A stretch of 31,264 nt of DNA, taken from Planctomycetota bacterium (lineage in GTDB: Bacteria > Planctomycetota > Planctomycetia > Pirellulales > Pirellulaceae). The notes beneath the pieces are model-generated. The model was not told where the DNA came from, made no database searches, and saw only the letters and a program-made list of their open reading frames with translations. Each line of letters opens with the position of its first letter. Position 1 is the stretch's first letter. Positions 23,552-31,264 of the stretch are shown piece after piece. Position numbers and translations under genes: made by a program. The DNA lies in assembly GCA_029259935.1 (NCBI GenBank), contig JAJDEH010000278.1, positions 1 through 31,264 on the forward strand. Direction: 5' to 3'.

Positions 23552-24835
23552 ATGAGACACGATCCAGCCTGTAATTCGGCCGCTCATTTGGTTTCGCGGC
23601 GTTCGATGTTAGCCAACATGCTGGCCGGCGCGGCCGGAGCTGGCATGGTCAGCCAACTCGTACGTCCCGCGGTGGCGGCCGAAATCGAAGCCAAGAAGAA
23701 ACAAGTCTTGATCTTTCTGTTGAATGGCGGTCTCAGCCAGTTCGAGTCGTTCGATCCCAAACCGAACACCGATACCGGCGGTCCGTTTCGCGCGATTCCG
23801 ACTTCGGTTCCCGGCACACACTTCTGCGAATTGATGCCCCACACGGCGAAGATCGCGGACAAACTGGCCGTGATCCGCAGTATGTACGCGGAAAAGGTTC
23901 CCGGCAGCCATGGCGGCGCACGCGAGTACGTGGTGACCGGCCGCCCGCCGCAGCTAGGCCCCTATCCGTGGATGGGTCCGGTCTACTCCAAGCTGCTTGA
24001 CAAGGGTGGCGACTTGCCTGGAAACATTCACATCGCGCCCAGCCGCTGGGGACCGCGCCAAGATGCGGCTTTCCTCGGTCCGCGACATGCCTCGCTGGTA
24101 CTCAGCGGCGGCCGTCCGCCGTTGAACGTCGATCGGCCCGCGGTGTTCAACGAAAATGCCGACAACGAGCGTTATCGCTTGCGGAAACTGAATGACCTGC
24201 GATTTTCACAGCGCCGCCGCACGGCTTACACCGAAGCCTATCAGTCGTCTTACGACCAGGCCGCGCAGTTAATTCACCAGAAGGAATTGTTCGATATCTC
24301 GAAGGAGTCTGAAAAGGACCAGCAACGATACGGTTCGCACGATGTCGGACGGCACTGTCTGCTGGCGAGACGGCTGCTCGAAAAGGGCGTCACTTGCATT
24401 CAAGTCACGCACAATAACTACGACTCGCACATGGAAAATTTCAACTTCCATTTGGAACAGCTCGGCGAGTTCGATCAGCCCTTCGCCACGTTGATGCAAG
24501 ACCTTTCCGATCGCGGCATGCTGGAATCGACCCTCGTGATGGTGGTAACGGAGTTCGGTCGGACGCCGGAGATTCGCCCCGACAACGGACGCGACCACTG
24601 GCCACCAAACTGGTCGGTCGTAGCGGGCGGCTGCGGAATTCAGACGGGTGGAGTGCTTGGAGCCACCAACGAAAACGGCACCGAGATCAAGGATCGCCCG
24701 GTTCACGTCGCCGAAATGTTTCACACCTACATGAAAGCCGTCGGCCTCGATCCCGCGGACACACACAACGTGGGCGGCAACCAAGTTCCCATCGGCACGC
24801 CGGAACGGTCAGCCGTGAAAGAGTTGTTGGTTTAG
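23552..24835 (+). CDS. DUF1501 family Tat-type protein, second copy
   Basis: The product has 427 residues. ATG 23552 is preceded by AGAGGAAC; the longer frame from 23426 would overlap the previous gene and read through the palindrome. The N-terminus SRRSMLANMLAGAAGAGMV is a twin-arginine-type signal. Landmarks are LIFLLNGGLSQFESFDPKP, GTHFCELMPHTAKIADKL, PGSHGGAREYVVTGR, VTHNNYDSHMENFNFH and VTEFGRTPEIRPDNGRDHW, typical of the planctomycete DUF1501 subfamily paired with DUF1549/DUF1553. It is clearly diverged from the DUF1501 at 3716-4945, which pairs with DUF1800. Sulfatase/phosphatase fold by family; substrate unknown. Confidence 0.93.
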   Translation: MRHDPACNSAAHLVSRRSMLANMLAGAAGAGMVSQLVRPAVAAEIEAKKKQVLIFLLNGGLSQFESFDPKPNTDTGGPFRAIPTSVPGTHFCELMPHTAKIADKLAVIRSMYAEKVPGSHGGAREYVVTGRPPQLGPYPWMGPVYSKLLDKGGDLPGNIHIAPSRWGPRQDAAFLGPRHASLVLSGGRPPLNVDRPAVFNENADNERYRLRKLNDLRFSQRRRTAYTEAYQSSYDQAAQLIHQKELFDISKESEKDQQRYGSHDVGRHCLLARRLLEKGVTCIQVTHNNYDSHMENFNFHLEQLGEFDQPFATLMQDLSDRGMLESTLVMVVTEFGRTPEIRPDNGRDHWPPNWSVVAGGCGIQTGGVLGATNENGTEIKDRPVHVAEMFHTYMKAVGLDPADTHNVGGNQVPIGTPERSAVKELLV

Positions 24836-24889
24836 TTGAAACTCAAAACGCAAGCCGGACGGCTTCGATTTATCTAGGAATGCCCCATC

Positions 24890-26047
24890 ATGAGCGATCC
24901 CGCAAAAGAGACCGCCGAAGAAAAAGCTGAACCCAAATACGTCCCCAAACCGGACGGCGCGGATCCGCTTGCGACGCGCCTGGTCGCCGAGCTAAAACAC
25001 GACCGTGGCATCTTGGCCTGTTGTTACGATCCGACAAGCAGCTTTTTGTTTGCCGGCGCGCGAGACTATTTTGTCCATCGTTGGGATTTGGCGATGGAGC
25101 CGGTCCTTGAGCCGCCGGCGGATCCCAAGAAGAAACCGAGGGTGCCGCCGGTTCCCGCCGCACCGCCGGAATCCCGTGCTGAATTGGCAGGGCATCATAG
25201 CTGGGTCGGCGGCCTGGCTTTGTTCGGCGATGGCCAGCGCCTGGCGACCGGCGATTTCGTTGGCCGTCTTGTCGTGTGGTCGGACCGTACGGGCCAGCCG
25301 AAGCCTCAGTTCTCTTTCGAGGCTCATAAAGGTTCGATCCGCAAGGTCGCCGCCAGTCCCGATGGAAAGCTGGTCGCCACCGTCGGCAACGATGGAGCCG
25401 TGCGAGTCTGGAACACGGATGCGGCGGAAAAACTGCATTTGGAACTGCTGGGCCATGAATGCCACGTTTATCATGTTGCGTTTCACCCGGACGGAAAGAG
25501 CCTGCTTTCGGCCGACCTCAAAGGACGTGTCAAGCATTGGGACGTCGAAACCGGCAAGCTGGTCCGGGAAATCGACGCCAGCCTGCTCTATACCTACAGC
25601 ACGAAGTACGAAGTCGACGTGGGCGGGATTCGCGGCATGAGCTTCAACGCCGACGGCTCGCAACTGTGTTGCACGGGTGCGACCGGCGACAAAGGAATTG
25701 CACACAGCGGCAACGCGACCGTTCTGTTGTTCGATTGGGAGTCGGGAAAATTGCTGCGAGTACTCAAGCCGGAGAAAGAAGAAGTCTGCACGGCATGGGG
25801 TGTGAAGTTCCATCCGGATGGCTTCATCATTGGATCGGGTGGCAGTCGAACCGGCGGGTTCCTCTGGTTCTGGAAGCCGGACGATGAAGTCGCCTTCCAC
25901 ATGGTCAAGTTTCGGCAACGGGCTCCCGGTTTCGACCTCGATCTCGCGCCGAACAACAAAACACTGGCCGTCGCCAATCACGACGGCACGGTACGCCTCT
26001 ACGAAATGGCGGCCAAGGTGGAAGAAGCGCCGGACAGCGCGACTTAG
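24890..26047 (+). CDS. WD40 repeat protein
   Basis: The product has 385 residues and starts at ATG 24890, with AGGA about 12 nt upstream. It has no signal peptide; the N-terminus is charged (SDPAKETAEEKAEPK), so a cytoplasmic location is expected unless it is exported in complex. WD40 blades are clear: FAGARDYFVHRWDLA, LATGDFVGRLVVWSD, VATVGNDGAVRVWNT, LLSADLKGRVKHWDV and LAVANHDGTVRLYEM, each preceded by an H-x-G-like turn (AELAGHHSWV, LELLGHECHV). A Pro-rich linker (PKKKPRVPPVPAAPP) interrupts the first two blades. It is likely a protein-interaction scaffold. It lies 54 bp after DUF1501 and 44 bp before the beta-helix gene; DUF1549/1553, DUF1501 and WD40 are often neighbours in planctomycetes. 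Confidence 0.92.
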   Translation: MSDPAKETAEEKAEPKYVPKPDGADPLATRLVAELKHDRGILACCYDPTSSFLFAGARDYFVHRWDLAMEPVLEPPADPKKKPRVPPVPAAPPESRAELAGHHSWVGGLALFGDGQRLATGDFVGRLVVWSDRTGQPKPQFSFEAHKGSIRKVAASPDGKLVATVGNDGAVRVWNTDAAEKLHLELLGHECHVYHVAFHPDGKSLLSADLKGRVKHWDVETGKLVREIDASLLYTYSTKYEVDVGGIRGMSFNADGSQLCCTGATGDKGIAHSGNATVLLFDWESGKLLRVLKPEKEEVCTAWGVKFHPDGFIIGSGGSRTGGFLWFWKPDDEVAFHMVKFRQRAPGFDLDLAPNNKTLAVANHDGTVRLYEMAAKVEEAPDSAT

Positions 26048-26091
26048 CGCCCGGCGACTTGCTCAATTCGCATACCTAGAAAGGGTCGATT

Positions 26092-28155
26092 ATGGCGCGA
26101 CGTATCTCGCTGTCATTGACGTGGACCGCGGGCCTTTGCGCGCTGGTCTTGGCTTTTGAACCCAACGCCAAGGCGTGGGAAGCGGCCGAGCCACCACGCA
26201 CCCAATCCGCGTTAAGAACATTGCCACCGCTTGGCGATCGTCCGCTCGCGCAAGGCCCGTCTTATTTCGTGAACGCAGAGGGCGGATCGGATGACGCCAG
26301 CGGTTCCCAAGACAAGCCATGGGCGACCGTCAATCATGCTCTGAAGAGGCTCCAGCCAGGTGACACGCTCTACCTTCGCGAAGGAAGTTACTTCGAGAAT
26401 ATCTATTGCGCGGTCGCGGGGACGGCGGAAAAGCCGATTGCCATTCGGGCCTATCCAGGTGAACGCGTGGTGATAGACGGCGGAATGCCCGAGTTTCAAC
26501 AGAACCCGGCCAAGGCGTGGCAGCCGTTCGCGGAGGGCGGCAAGGACGAATTTATCTCGACGGGCGTGTTCAAGAATATCCGCGACACGGTCGGTTTGTT
26601 CGGCGATTCAAATGTAGGTTTGCAAACGTATTGGCACGCCAGCGACCTGCGCGCGGAGAATGAACTCTGGATTGTTGACAAAGACACGCGAGCGGTCGCT
26701 CCTGTCTACTGCGGTCCGGGTATTTGGTACGACAAGCAGACGGGCCGCATTCACGCACGGCTGGCGCACACGCACCTCGAGAACGACCGGATCGCCAACT
26801 ACGCGGGCGAGACCGACCCTCGCCAACTTCCGCTGGTCATCGCTCCTTTCAAGTCCGTGCCGCTTCTCGTCGATCAAGCGATGCACGTGCGGTTTCAGGA
26901 TTTGGTGATTCGCGGTGGCGGTTTCAACACCGTGGTGCTGCAGTTCGGAGTCGACATCGAATTCGACAATGTGACGATATACGCCGCGACGTACGGAATC
27001 CGGTCGCGTTCGACCGGGCCGTTTCGGATGGTCAATTCGGCTATTCATGGGGGCATTCCCCCGTGGGGATCGCGCAACGAGAACTCACTACATACTTACA
27101 CACCAAGATTCTATGACCCGTTCGTCAAAGAGCCGGGAACGCAAACACGCAACATCGCTCGCCTGCCAACGCACGCGTTGCTGGTGACGGAAGGCACGTA
27201 CGAATTCGAGGTGTTCGCCTATCCGCGCAACCATGATTGGGACATCTCCCATTGTGACTTCACTGACGCCCACGACGGCGTCTATCTGAGCGGCCACACG
27301 ATTCGCTTCCATCACAATCGAGTCGACAATATCCAGGACGACGGCATCTATCTCAGCAGTCCCGTACCCTACTTCAGCGACGATATTTTCATTTATCAGA
27401 ACCTGATTACGCGCAGCCTGATGGCGTTCGGTTGTCATTCTCGTGGCGGACCAAGAGGCAATATCTACATCTTTCGAAACGTCGCCGATCTGCGGGCAGG
27501 CGTTTTCGCCGGCCGCCCAACTCCCGACGATCGACAGGGAAGAGTCACGACTTATCAGATTTTCCTGATGCACGGACGAGGCAAACCGCTGGGTATGGAG
27601 TCCTTTTACTTTTACCAAAACACCTTCATCAGCCGAACCGATCCCTACGGATACGCCCAACGCACGCTGAGTCAAGCGAACAGCGTGTCGAAGCGGCGAG
27701 TGTTCAACAATGTTTGTGTCTACCTCAACCGCTACGGGCAGCTACGGCCGTTTGGCGAGCCGACGCCGGACATCCATTGCGACGGCAATCTCCACTGGTG
27801 CGCCGACCCCGAGGTCGCCGTTCCCCAGAACTACCTCGACCGCATCCGCAATCATCCCGTGTCGATTGCCAACAAGGAAACCTATCCCGCGGGCTGGGCC
27901 AGCAAAGCTATTGTCGCCGACCCCAAGCTCGTTCGATTTGATCGCGATCCGGCATCCGCATGCGACTATCGCCTTCAAAAAGGCAGTCCCGCCATCGGCG
28001 CCGGCATCGTGTTGCCAGACGAACTGGAAGATCCGCTGCGCCCGAAGGGCAACTCGCCACCGGACATTGGCGCGATCCCGCATGGACTGCCGATGCTGGC
28101 CGCCGGGCGCATTGGCACGGCCCAACCGGATTCTATTGAAAACGAAAACAAATGA
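26092..28155 (+). CDS. Secreted right-handed beta-helix (pectate-lyase-like) protein
   Basis: The product has 687 residues and starts at ATG 26092 with AGAAAGGG about 8 nt upstream. It has a signal peptide (SLTWTAGLCALVLAFEPNAKA, 8-28). The mature domain begins SYFVNAEGGSDDASGSQDKPW, then LKRLQPGDTLYLREGSY, the classic opening of DUF1565-type pectin-lyase-fold proteins. Parallel beta-helix coils follow: HVRFQDLVIRGGGF, IEFDNVTIYAATYGI, WDISHCDFTDAHDGV, TIRFHHNRVDNIQDDGIYL and IFIYQNLITRS. The end (SPAIGAGIVLPDE, PPDIGAIPHG) is the usual closing motif. Such proteins bind or cleave polysaccharides outside the cell; no catalytic residue set can be assigned. Its stop overlaps the next start (ATGA), so it is translationally coupled to the DUF4838 gene. 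Confidence 0.9.
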   Translation: MARRISLSLTWTAGLCALVLAFEPNAKAWEAAEPPRTQSALRTLPPLGDRPLAQGPSYFVNAEGGSDDASGSQDKPWATVNHALKRLQPGDTLYLREGSYFENIYCAVAGTAEKPIAIRAYPGERVVIDGGMPEFQQNPAKAWQPFAEGGKDEFISTGVFKNIRDTVGLFGDSNVGLQTYWHASDLRAENELWIVDKDTRAVAPVYCGPGIWYDKQTGRIHARLAHTHLENDRIANYAGETDPRQLPLVIAPFKSVPLLVDQAMHVRFQDLVIRGGGFNTVVLQFGVDIEFDNVTIYAATYGIRSRSTGPFRMVNSAIHGGIPPWGSRNENSLHTYTPRFYDPFVKEPGTQTRNIARLPTHALLVTEGTYEFEVFAYPRNHDWDISHCDFTDAHDGVYLSGHTIRFHHNRVDNIQDDGIYLSSPVPYFSDDIFIYQNLITRSLMAFGCHSRGGPRGNIYIFRNVADLRAGVFAGRPTPDDRQGRVTTYQIFLMHGRGKPLGMESFYFYQNTFISRTDPYGYAQRTLSQANSVSKRRVFNNVCVYLNRYGQLRPFGEPTPDIHCDGNLHWCADPEVAVPQNYLDRIRNHPVSIANKETYPAGWASKAIVADPKLVRFDRDPASACDYRLQKGSPAIGAGIVLPDELEDPLRPKGNSPPDIGAIPHGLPMLAAGRIGTAQPDSIENENK

Positions 28156-30185
28156 AGGTGAGTTTCATGACTGGGTTCAATTCGATGCTGATGTCCGCCG
28201 TGGTGTTGTCCATGTCCGCGTTGACACTCGATGCCGCCGATCCGCTCATCCTCGCGCGGGACGGCCAGGCCAACGCGGTCATTGTCTTGCCGAGCCAACC
28301 AACCGTTGCCGCCCGCGACGGCGCGAACATTCTCAGCGACCATCTCAAGCAAATCTGCGGTGGTGACTTTCAGATTGTCGCCGAAGACAAGTTGAAAGAC
28401 GCTACAGTGGAGGATTCGCGAATCGTGGCGCAGGCTCCCGGATCGGTTGAGAACTTCATCCTGGTCGGTGAAGGAAAGCTGACTAAACTGCTCGGCGCGA
28501 CCTCCGATCAGCTTGGCCCCGGCGGCACGCTCATCCGGAGTTTCCCCAATTCGCTGGTGCTGATCGGTCCCGGCAAAGCGGCACCTTCCGATCCGAACGG
28601 CACTCGGTATGCCGTCACACTGTTTCTCGAACAGACCTTGGGCTGCCGATTTCTATGGCCCGGTGAATTAGGCAAAGTCGTTCCCCAGCGAAAGACAATA
28701 GAAATCGCGGCGCTCGATCACAGCTTCACACCCATGATCCGGCAGCGGCGGATTCGCATGGCCATGGGGTACGGCGAGCGCAAAGATAAAGGCGTGCAAC
28801 GGCTCGGATTCGAAGAAGCGGATTTCCATCGTTTCAACAAGCCGGCCATGGAAACTAAGTCACAAGACGGCGGCTGGGCTGGCTGGCACCGACTCGGGGG
28901 TTCGCTGCGCCTGGCCTCGGGACACTCGTTTGGCGACATGTGGGAGAAGCACAAGGACACGCATCCTGAATGGTTCGCCGTGCAGCCGGACGGAACGCGG
29001 GATCAGAGCCGGAGTCCTGATCGTTCTCGGCTATGTGTTTCGAACCTCGAACTGATCGAAGAGATCGCCCGTGACAGAATCGAACGGCTCAACAAGTCCG
29101 ATGTGAAGAGCGTTTCCATCGGGCCGAATGACGGAGGCCAGACATCATTCTGTCTCTGCGAAGAATGCAGAAAGCTGGACCCGCCAAACAGTCGCAAGCT
29201 GGAAAACGGCCGCCTTGCGCTGACAGACCGCTATGTCTACTTTTGGAACGAAATCGCGAAGCGCGTGGTGAAGGTTCATCCCGACGCGTGGCTCACGGCG
29301 GATGCGTACAGCATTTATTCCGCTCCACCCGTACTCAGAAAGCTGCATCCGAACATCGCCATCCGCTACGTCGGGATCAAGTACAACAATGACGACAAGC
29401 GGAAGCAGGATCGCGACGATTGGGATGCCTGGTCGAAAGCGGTCGAGAACATCTACTTCCGCCCCAACCTGCTGCTGTCCGGCAGACGGCAGGGCACACC
29501 GATGGTCTACGTCCACAAGATGGCGCAAGACATGAAGTACATGGCCCACAATTCTCTGATTGGCACCGACTTCGATTCTTGCTGTCACCACTGGGCAACG
29601 CAGGGCCTGAACTACTACGTCTGTGCCAAACTGCATTGGAATCCCGACCTCGATGCAGATGACCTGATCCGGGACTACTGCGACAGCGGATTTGGCGCGG
29701 GAGAGGAATTTGTCAGGAGATATTTCCTTCGAGTGGAGGAGATCACCAACACGCTTGCCTCGCGCAAATTGAACTATACCGAACTCTACACACCCGAAGT
29801 TATCGATGAGTTACGCGGATATCTGGAAGCAGCGAAGCTCGCAACCGCGGGCGAACCCGACGCTCAGGCCCGAGTCGCGTTCCTTCGCAGCGGACTCGAA
29901 TACACCGACGCCTATGCCGCGGCCTTTCACATCATCCGAGAACATCAGACGCGAAACCCGGGAGGCGGGCGACTTCCGGAGACCACCAAGCAACGAATTC
30001 GCAAGGCCCTCGACAACAACTGGCTCGTCTCGCGTGACATCTTCGAGAATCACCATCTCGCCGTAAACGTGGGCACCGTCGCGTGGGGAAGCTGGAATTA
30101 TTTCGGCCGTTTCTACTGGAGCGACCCGTCGCCGGAGACTCGAAAACAGGCGGAATCCCAAGAACAAGGCGACGGCGCGAGATGA
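28152..30185 (+). CDS. DUF4838 protein, GH20-like secreted glycosidase candidate
   Basis: The product has 677 residues from ATG 28152, which overlaps the previous stop. ATG 28167, five codons in, has a better Shine-Dalgarno sequence (AAGGTGAG at 28155-28162) and may be the true start. It has a signal peptide (NSMLMSAVVLSMSALTLDAAD, about 10-30). An N-terminal alpha/beta region (ARDGANILSDHLKQICGGDF) resembles the GH20b-type accessory domain. DUF4838 follows, with ASGHSFGDMWEKHKDTHPEWF, RLCVSNLELIEEIARDR, SIGPNDGGQTSFCLCEEC (Asp and two Cys) and LNYYVCAKLHWNPDLDADD. The family has a TIM-barrel-like glycosidase appearance, and the likely substrate is an exopolysaccharide. It is the last gene of the cluster, 4 bp from the convergent DUF423 stop. 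Confidence 0.9.
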   Translation: MKVSFMTGFNSMLMSAVVLSMSALTLDAADPLILARDGQANAVIVLPSQPTVAARDGANILSDHLKQICGGDFQIVAEDKLKDATVEDSRIVAQAPGSVENFILVGEGKLTKLLGATSDQLGPGGTLIRSFPNSLVLIGPGKAAPSDPNGTRYAVTLFLEQTLGCRFLWPGELGKVVPQRKTIEIAALDHSFTPMIRQRRIRMAMGYGERKDKGVQRLGFEEADFHRFNKPAMETKSQDGGWAGWHRLGGSLRLASGHSFGDMWEKHKDTHPEWFAVQPDGTRDQSRSPDRSRLCVSNLELIEEIARDRIERLNKSDVKSVSIGPNDGGQTSFCLCEECRKLDPPNSRKLENGRLALTDRYVYFWNEIAKRVVKVHPDAWLTADAYSIYSAPPVLRKLHPNIAIRYVGIKYNNDDKRKQDRDDWDAWSKAVENIYFRPNLLLSGRRQGTPMVYVHKMAQDMKYMAHNSLIGTDFDSCCHHWATQGLNYYVCAKLHWNPDLDADDLIRDYCDSGFGAGEEFVRRYFLRVEEITNTLASRKLNYTELYTPEVIDELRGYLEAAKLATAGEPDAQARVAFLRSGLEYTDAYAAAFHIIREHQTRNPGGGRLPETTKQRIRKALDNNWLVSRDIFENHHLAVNVGTVAWGSWNYFGRFYWSDPSPETRKQAESQEQGDGAR

Positions 30186-30189
30186 TATG

Positions 30190-30600
30190 TTAATCGGCGG
30201 TTGGCTGACGGAGCAACAAAATGCCAACGGCCAGCAGAACCCAACCAATGATCAGCAGCAGGCCGCCGATGGGAATGATCATATGAATCGGGGCCAATTC
30301 AAACACGGTGACGTAGAGTCCGCCGCTGAATCCCACAACGCCGAGACAGAATACGACTCCGGCAACGAATGCGACTTTGCTAGGCCGATACAAAGACAAC
30401 GCTCCAACAACAAACAGCGCCAGGCAGTGGAACATTTGATAATCCACCGCGGTCTTCCAGTTCTCGATTTTCTCGGGGAACTCCCCCGTTTCGATCTGAG
30501 TAGACTTTAACGTCGCCTCCAGCCCATGCGCTCCGTACGCGCCCAACCCAACGGCAGCGGCGGCGACCAGCGAGGCCAGCATGAGCCAAAATTTTCCCAT
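30190..30600 (-). CDS. DUF423 family small membrane protein
   Basis: The product has 136 residues. ATG 30600 is preferred because MGKFWLMLASL is the usual DUF423 beginning; the frame continues to 30750, but its extra 50 residues are not family-like and cover a promoter region. Four membrane helices are expected (about 3-22, 56-73, 78-97 and 107-129). The motif GLGAYGAHGLE (about 19-29) is the family hallmark, followed by YQMFHCLALFVVG. Function is not established; homologues are broadly conserved small inner-membrane proteins. It is convergent with the DUF4838 gene. Confidence 0.92.
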   Translation of the reverse strand: MGKFWLMLASLVAAAAVGLGAYGAHGLEATLKSTQIETGEFPEKIENWKTAVDYQMFHCLALFVVGALSLYRPSKVAFVAGVVFCLGVVGFSGGLYVTVFELAPIHMIIPIGGLLLIIGWVLLAVGILLLRQPTAD

Positions 30601-30730
30601 AGGATGGTTCTCGATGGATGCCAAGACGGCAATGCAAAACTGAAAACGTATTTTGAAATAAGAAGCGACGAACAAGGGACCGGCCAGCCTGCAACTCAGT
30701 CTTGCCGAGGGCGACCTCCCCGCGGTCAAT

Positions 30731-30766
30731 ATTATAGGCAGGCACGTCATTATAGGCAGGCACGTC
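30731..30766. repeat. Two exact 18-bp tandem repeats with TATAAT on the minus strand
   Basis: ATTATAGGCAGGCACGTC occurs at 30731-30748 and again at 30749-30766. On the minus strand each unit reads GACGTGCCTGCCTATAAT, ending in a consensus -10 box. They lie 131-166 bp upstream of the DUF423 start, on its strand. They could form duplicate promoters or be a small slippage duplication. Confidence 0.75.
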
Positions 30767-30792
30767 GAAAAAAGTATCGCGCTTTCACCAAG

Positions 30793-31264
30793 TCAAAGTG
30801 AGGATAGCGTATCGGCGTTTTCAGCGGACTCCGCGGATCGCCTGTAGCGCAACCCCATCGGCGGCGGAACGGCCGATGGCGCGGCGGTTCCCGGTTGTTG
30901 GTAAGGACGATAATCGCCCATCTCGATCGTTTGGCCGTCGATCTTGTAGTGGATTTGACGCCACTCGATCTTTCGGAGGAATTGTGCCTTGGCCAACGCC
31001 AGCCAATAGACAATTTGTGTCACGGGCAGAGCCAGTATCCCCTTGGCCAGCGACCAGGCGGAAATCCAGCGAGTTGGCTGTTCACGATAGGCCACCAATT
31101 TCCGCACCGTTCTTTCCATCGTGGCCAACAGGGCGACCATCGTCGCGATGTAGAATGTGAGTCCCGCTGCGCACCAACCAACGGCCGGCCAGCACTGCCA
31201 CAGAATCCCCGCCAGCGCCGTCAGGACCGCCCCCGCCAGCACGCCCGCCGTGGCCACGCCGTGG
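30793..31264 (-). CDS. C-terminal part of a membrane protein, possibly a family 2 glycosyltransferase
   Basis: The frame is open past the right edge of the window, so the 5' part is missing; a GTG at 31257 is only an internal codon. About 157 residues are visible. Two or three hydrophobic helices (GVLAGAVLTALAGILW, VGWCAAGLTFYIATMVALLA, ILALPVTQIVYWLALAKA) precede the cytosolic end FLRKIEWRQIHYKIDGQTIEM, then DYRPYQQPG and a Pro/Ser-rich tail. Membrane helices followed by W-R-x-I-x-Y, a short strand and YRPY match the C-terminal end of ceramide-glucosyltransferase-like or HpnB-like GT2 enzymes as I recall them; the catalytic domain would lie outside the window. Confidence 0.6.
   Translation of the reverse strand, partial: HGVATAGVLAGAVLTALAGILWQCWPAVGWCAAGLTFYIATMVALLATMERTVRKLVAYREQPTRWISAWSLAKGILALPVTQIVYWLALAKAQFLRKIEWRQIHYKIDGQTIEMGDYRPYQQPGTAAPSAVPPPMGLRYRRSAESAENADTLSSL

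Noticed and set aside
30601..30750. N-terminal extension of the DUF423 gene
   Set aside because: The extra 50 residues are not family-like and span the candidate promoter region.

Overview
The window reads as a chromosomal segment of a planctomycete, probably Pirellulales-like; the order is an inference. The evidence is the density of families that are hallmarks of that phylum: DUF1501, DUF1552, DUF1800, DUF1587/1592/1588/1585, DUF1549/DUF1553, PQQ-like and WD40 propellers, a Tat-exported Gfo/Idh/MocA protein, a DUF4838 protein and a secreted beta-helix protein. Many short palindromic repeats lie between the genes. I see no rRNA, tRNA, CRISPR array or transposase gene.

Layout. (1) 190-2679, minus: a STAND-type NTPase gene (DUF4062, NB-ARC, winged helix, five near-identical 126-bp TPR units). 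A 39-bp palindromic element with an in-frame TGA splits it just after the P-loop; relatives of the element lie upstream. (2) 2988-3677, minus: a small membrane protein of unknown function. (3) 3716-8102, minus: a compact operon of a secreted DUF3352-like protein, DUF1800 and DUF1501 (gaps of 24 and 25 bp). (4) 8291-13668: an SDR dehydrogenase (+), a convergent pyruvate kinase (-) with the residue signature of K+-independent enzymes, a DUF6174-like membrane-anchored protein (+), a Tat-exported Gfo/Idh/MocA oxidoreductase (+) closed by a strong intrinsic terminator, and a hemerythrin-like protein (+). (5) 13751-17358, minus: a DUF1592-type multi-domain cytochrome-like protein with DUF1552, 14 bp apart. 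(6) 17469-19298, minus: a UPF1/IGHMBP2-like helicase that probably starts upstream at an ATC codon. (7) 19461-20801, minus: a secreted PQQ-type propeller. It is divergent from the cluster at 20997-30185 (+): FadR-type regulator, DUF1549/DUF1553, DUF1501, WD40, beta-helix protein and DUF4838 protein, all co-directional with short gaps and a final ATGA overlap. A perfect GntR-like operator sits in the divergent region. (8) 30190-30600, minus: DUF423 membrane protein. (9) 30793-31264, minus: the C-terminal part of a membrane protein, possibly a family 2 glycosyltransferase, running off the right edge.

Three separate pairings of a sulfatase/phosphatase-fold Tat-type protein (DUF1501 or DUF1552) with a large companion (DUF1800, DUF1592-type or DUF1549/1553) occur within about 21 kb. 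The most system-like locus is the FadR-headed six-gene cluster, which I infer to be a regulated module acting on an extracellular or periplasmic glycan. The most striking sequence event is the palindromic insertion in the STAND gene.
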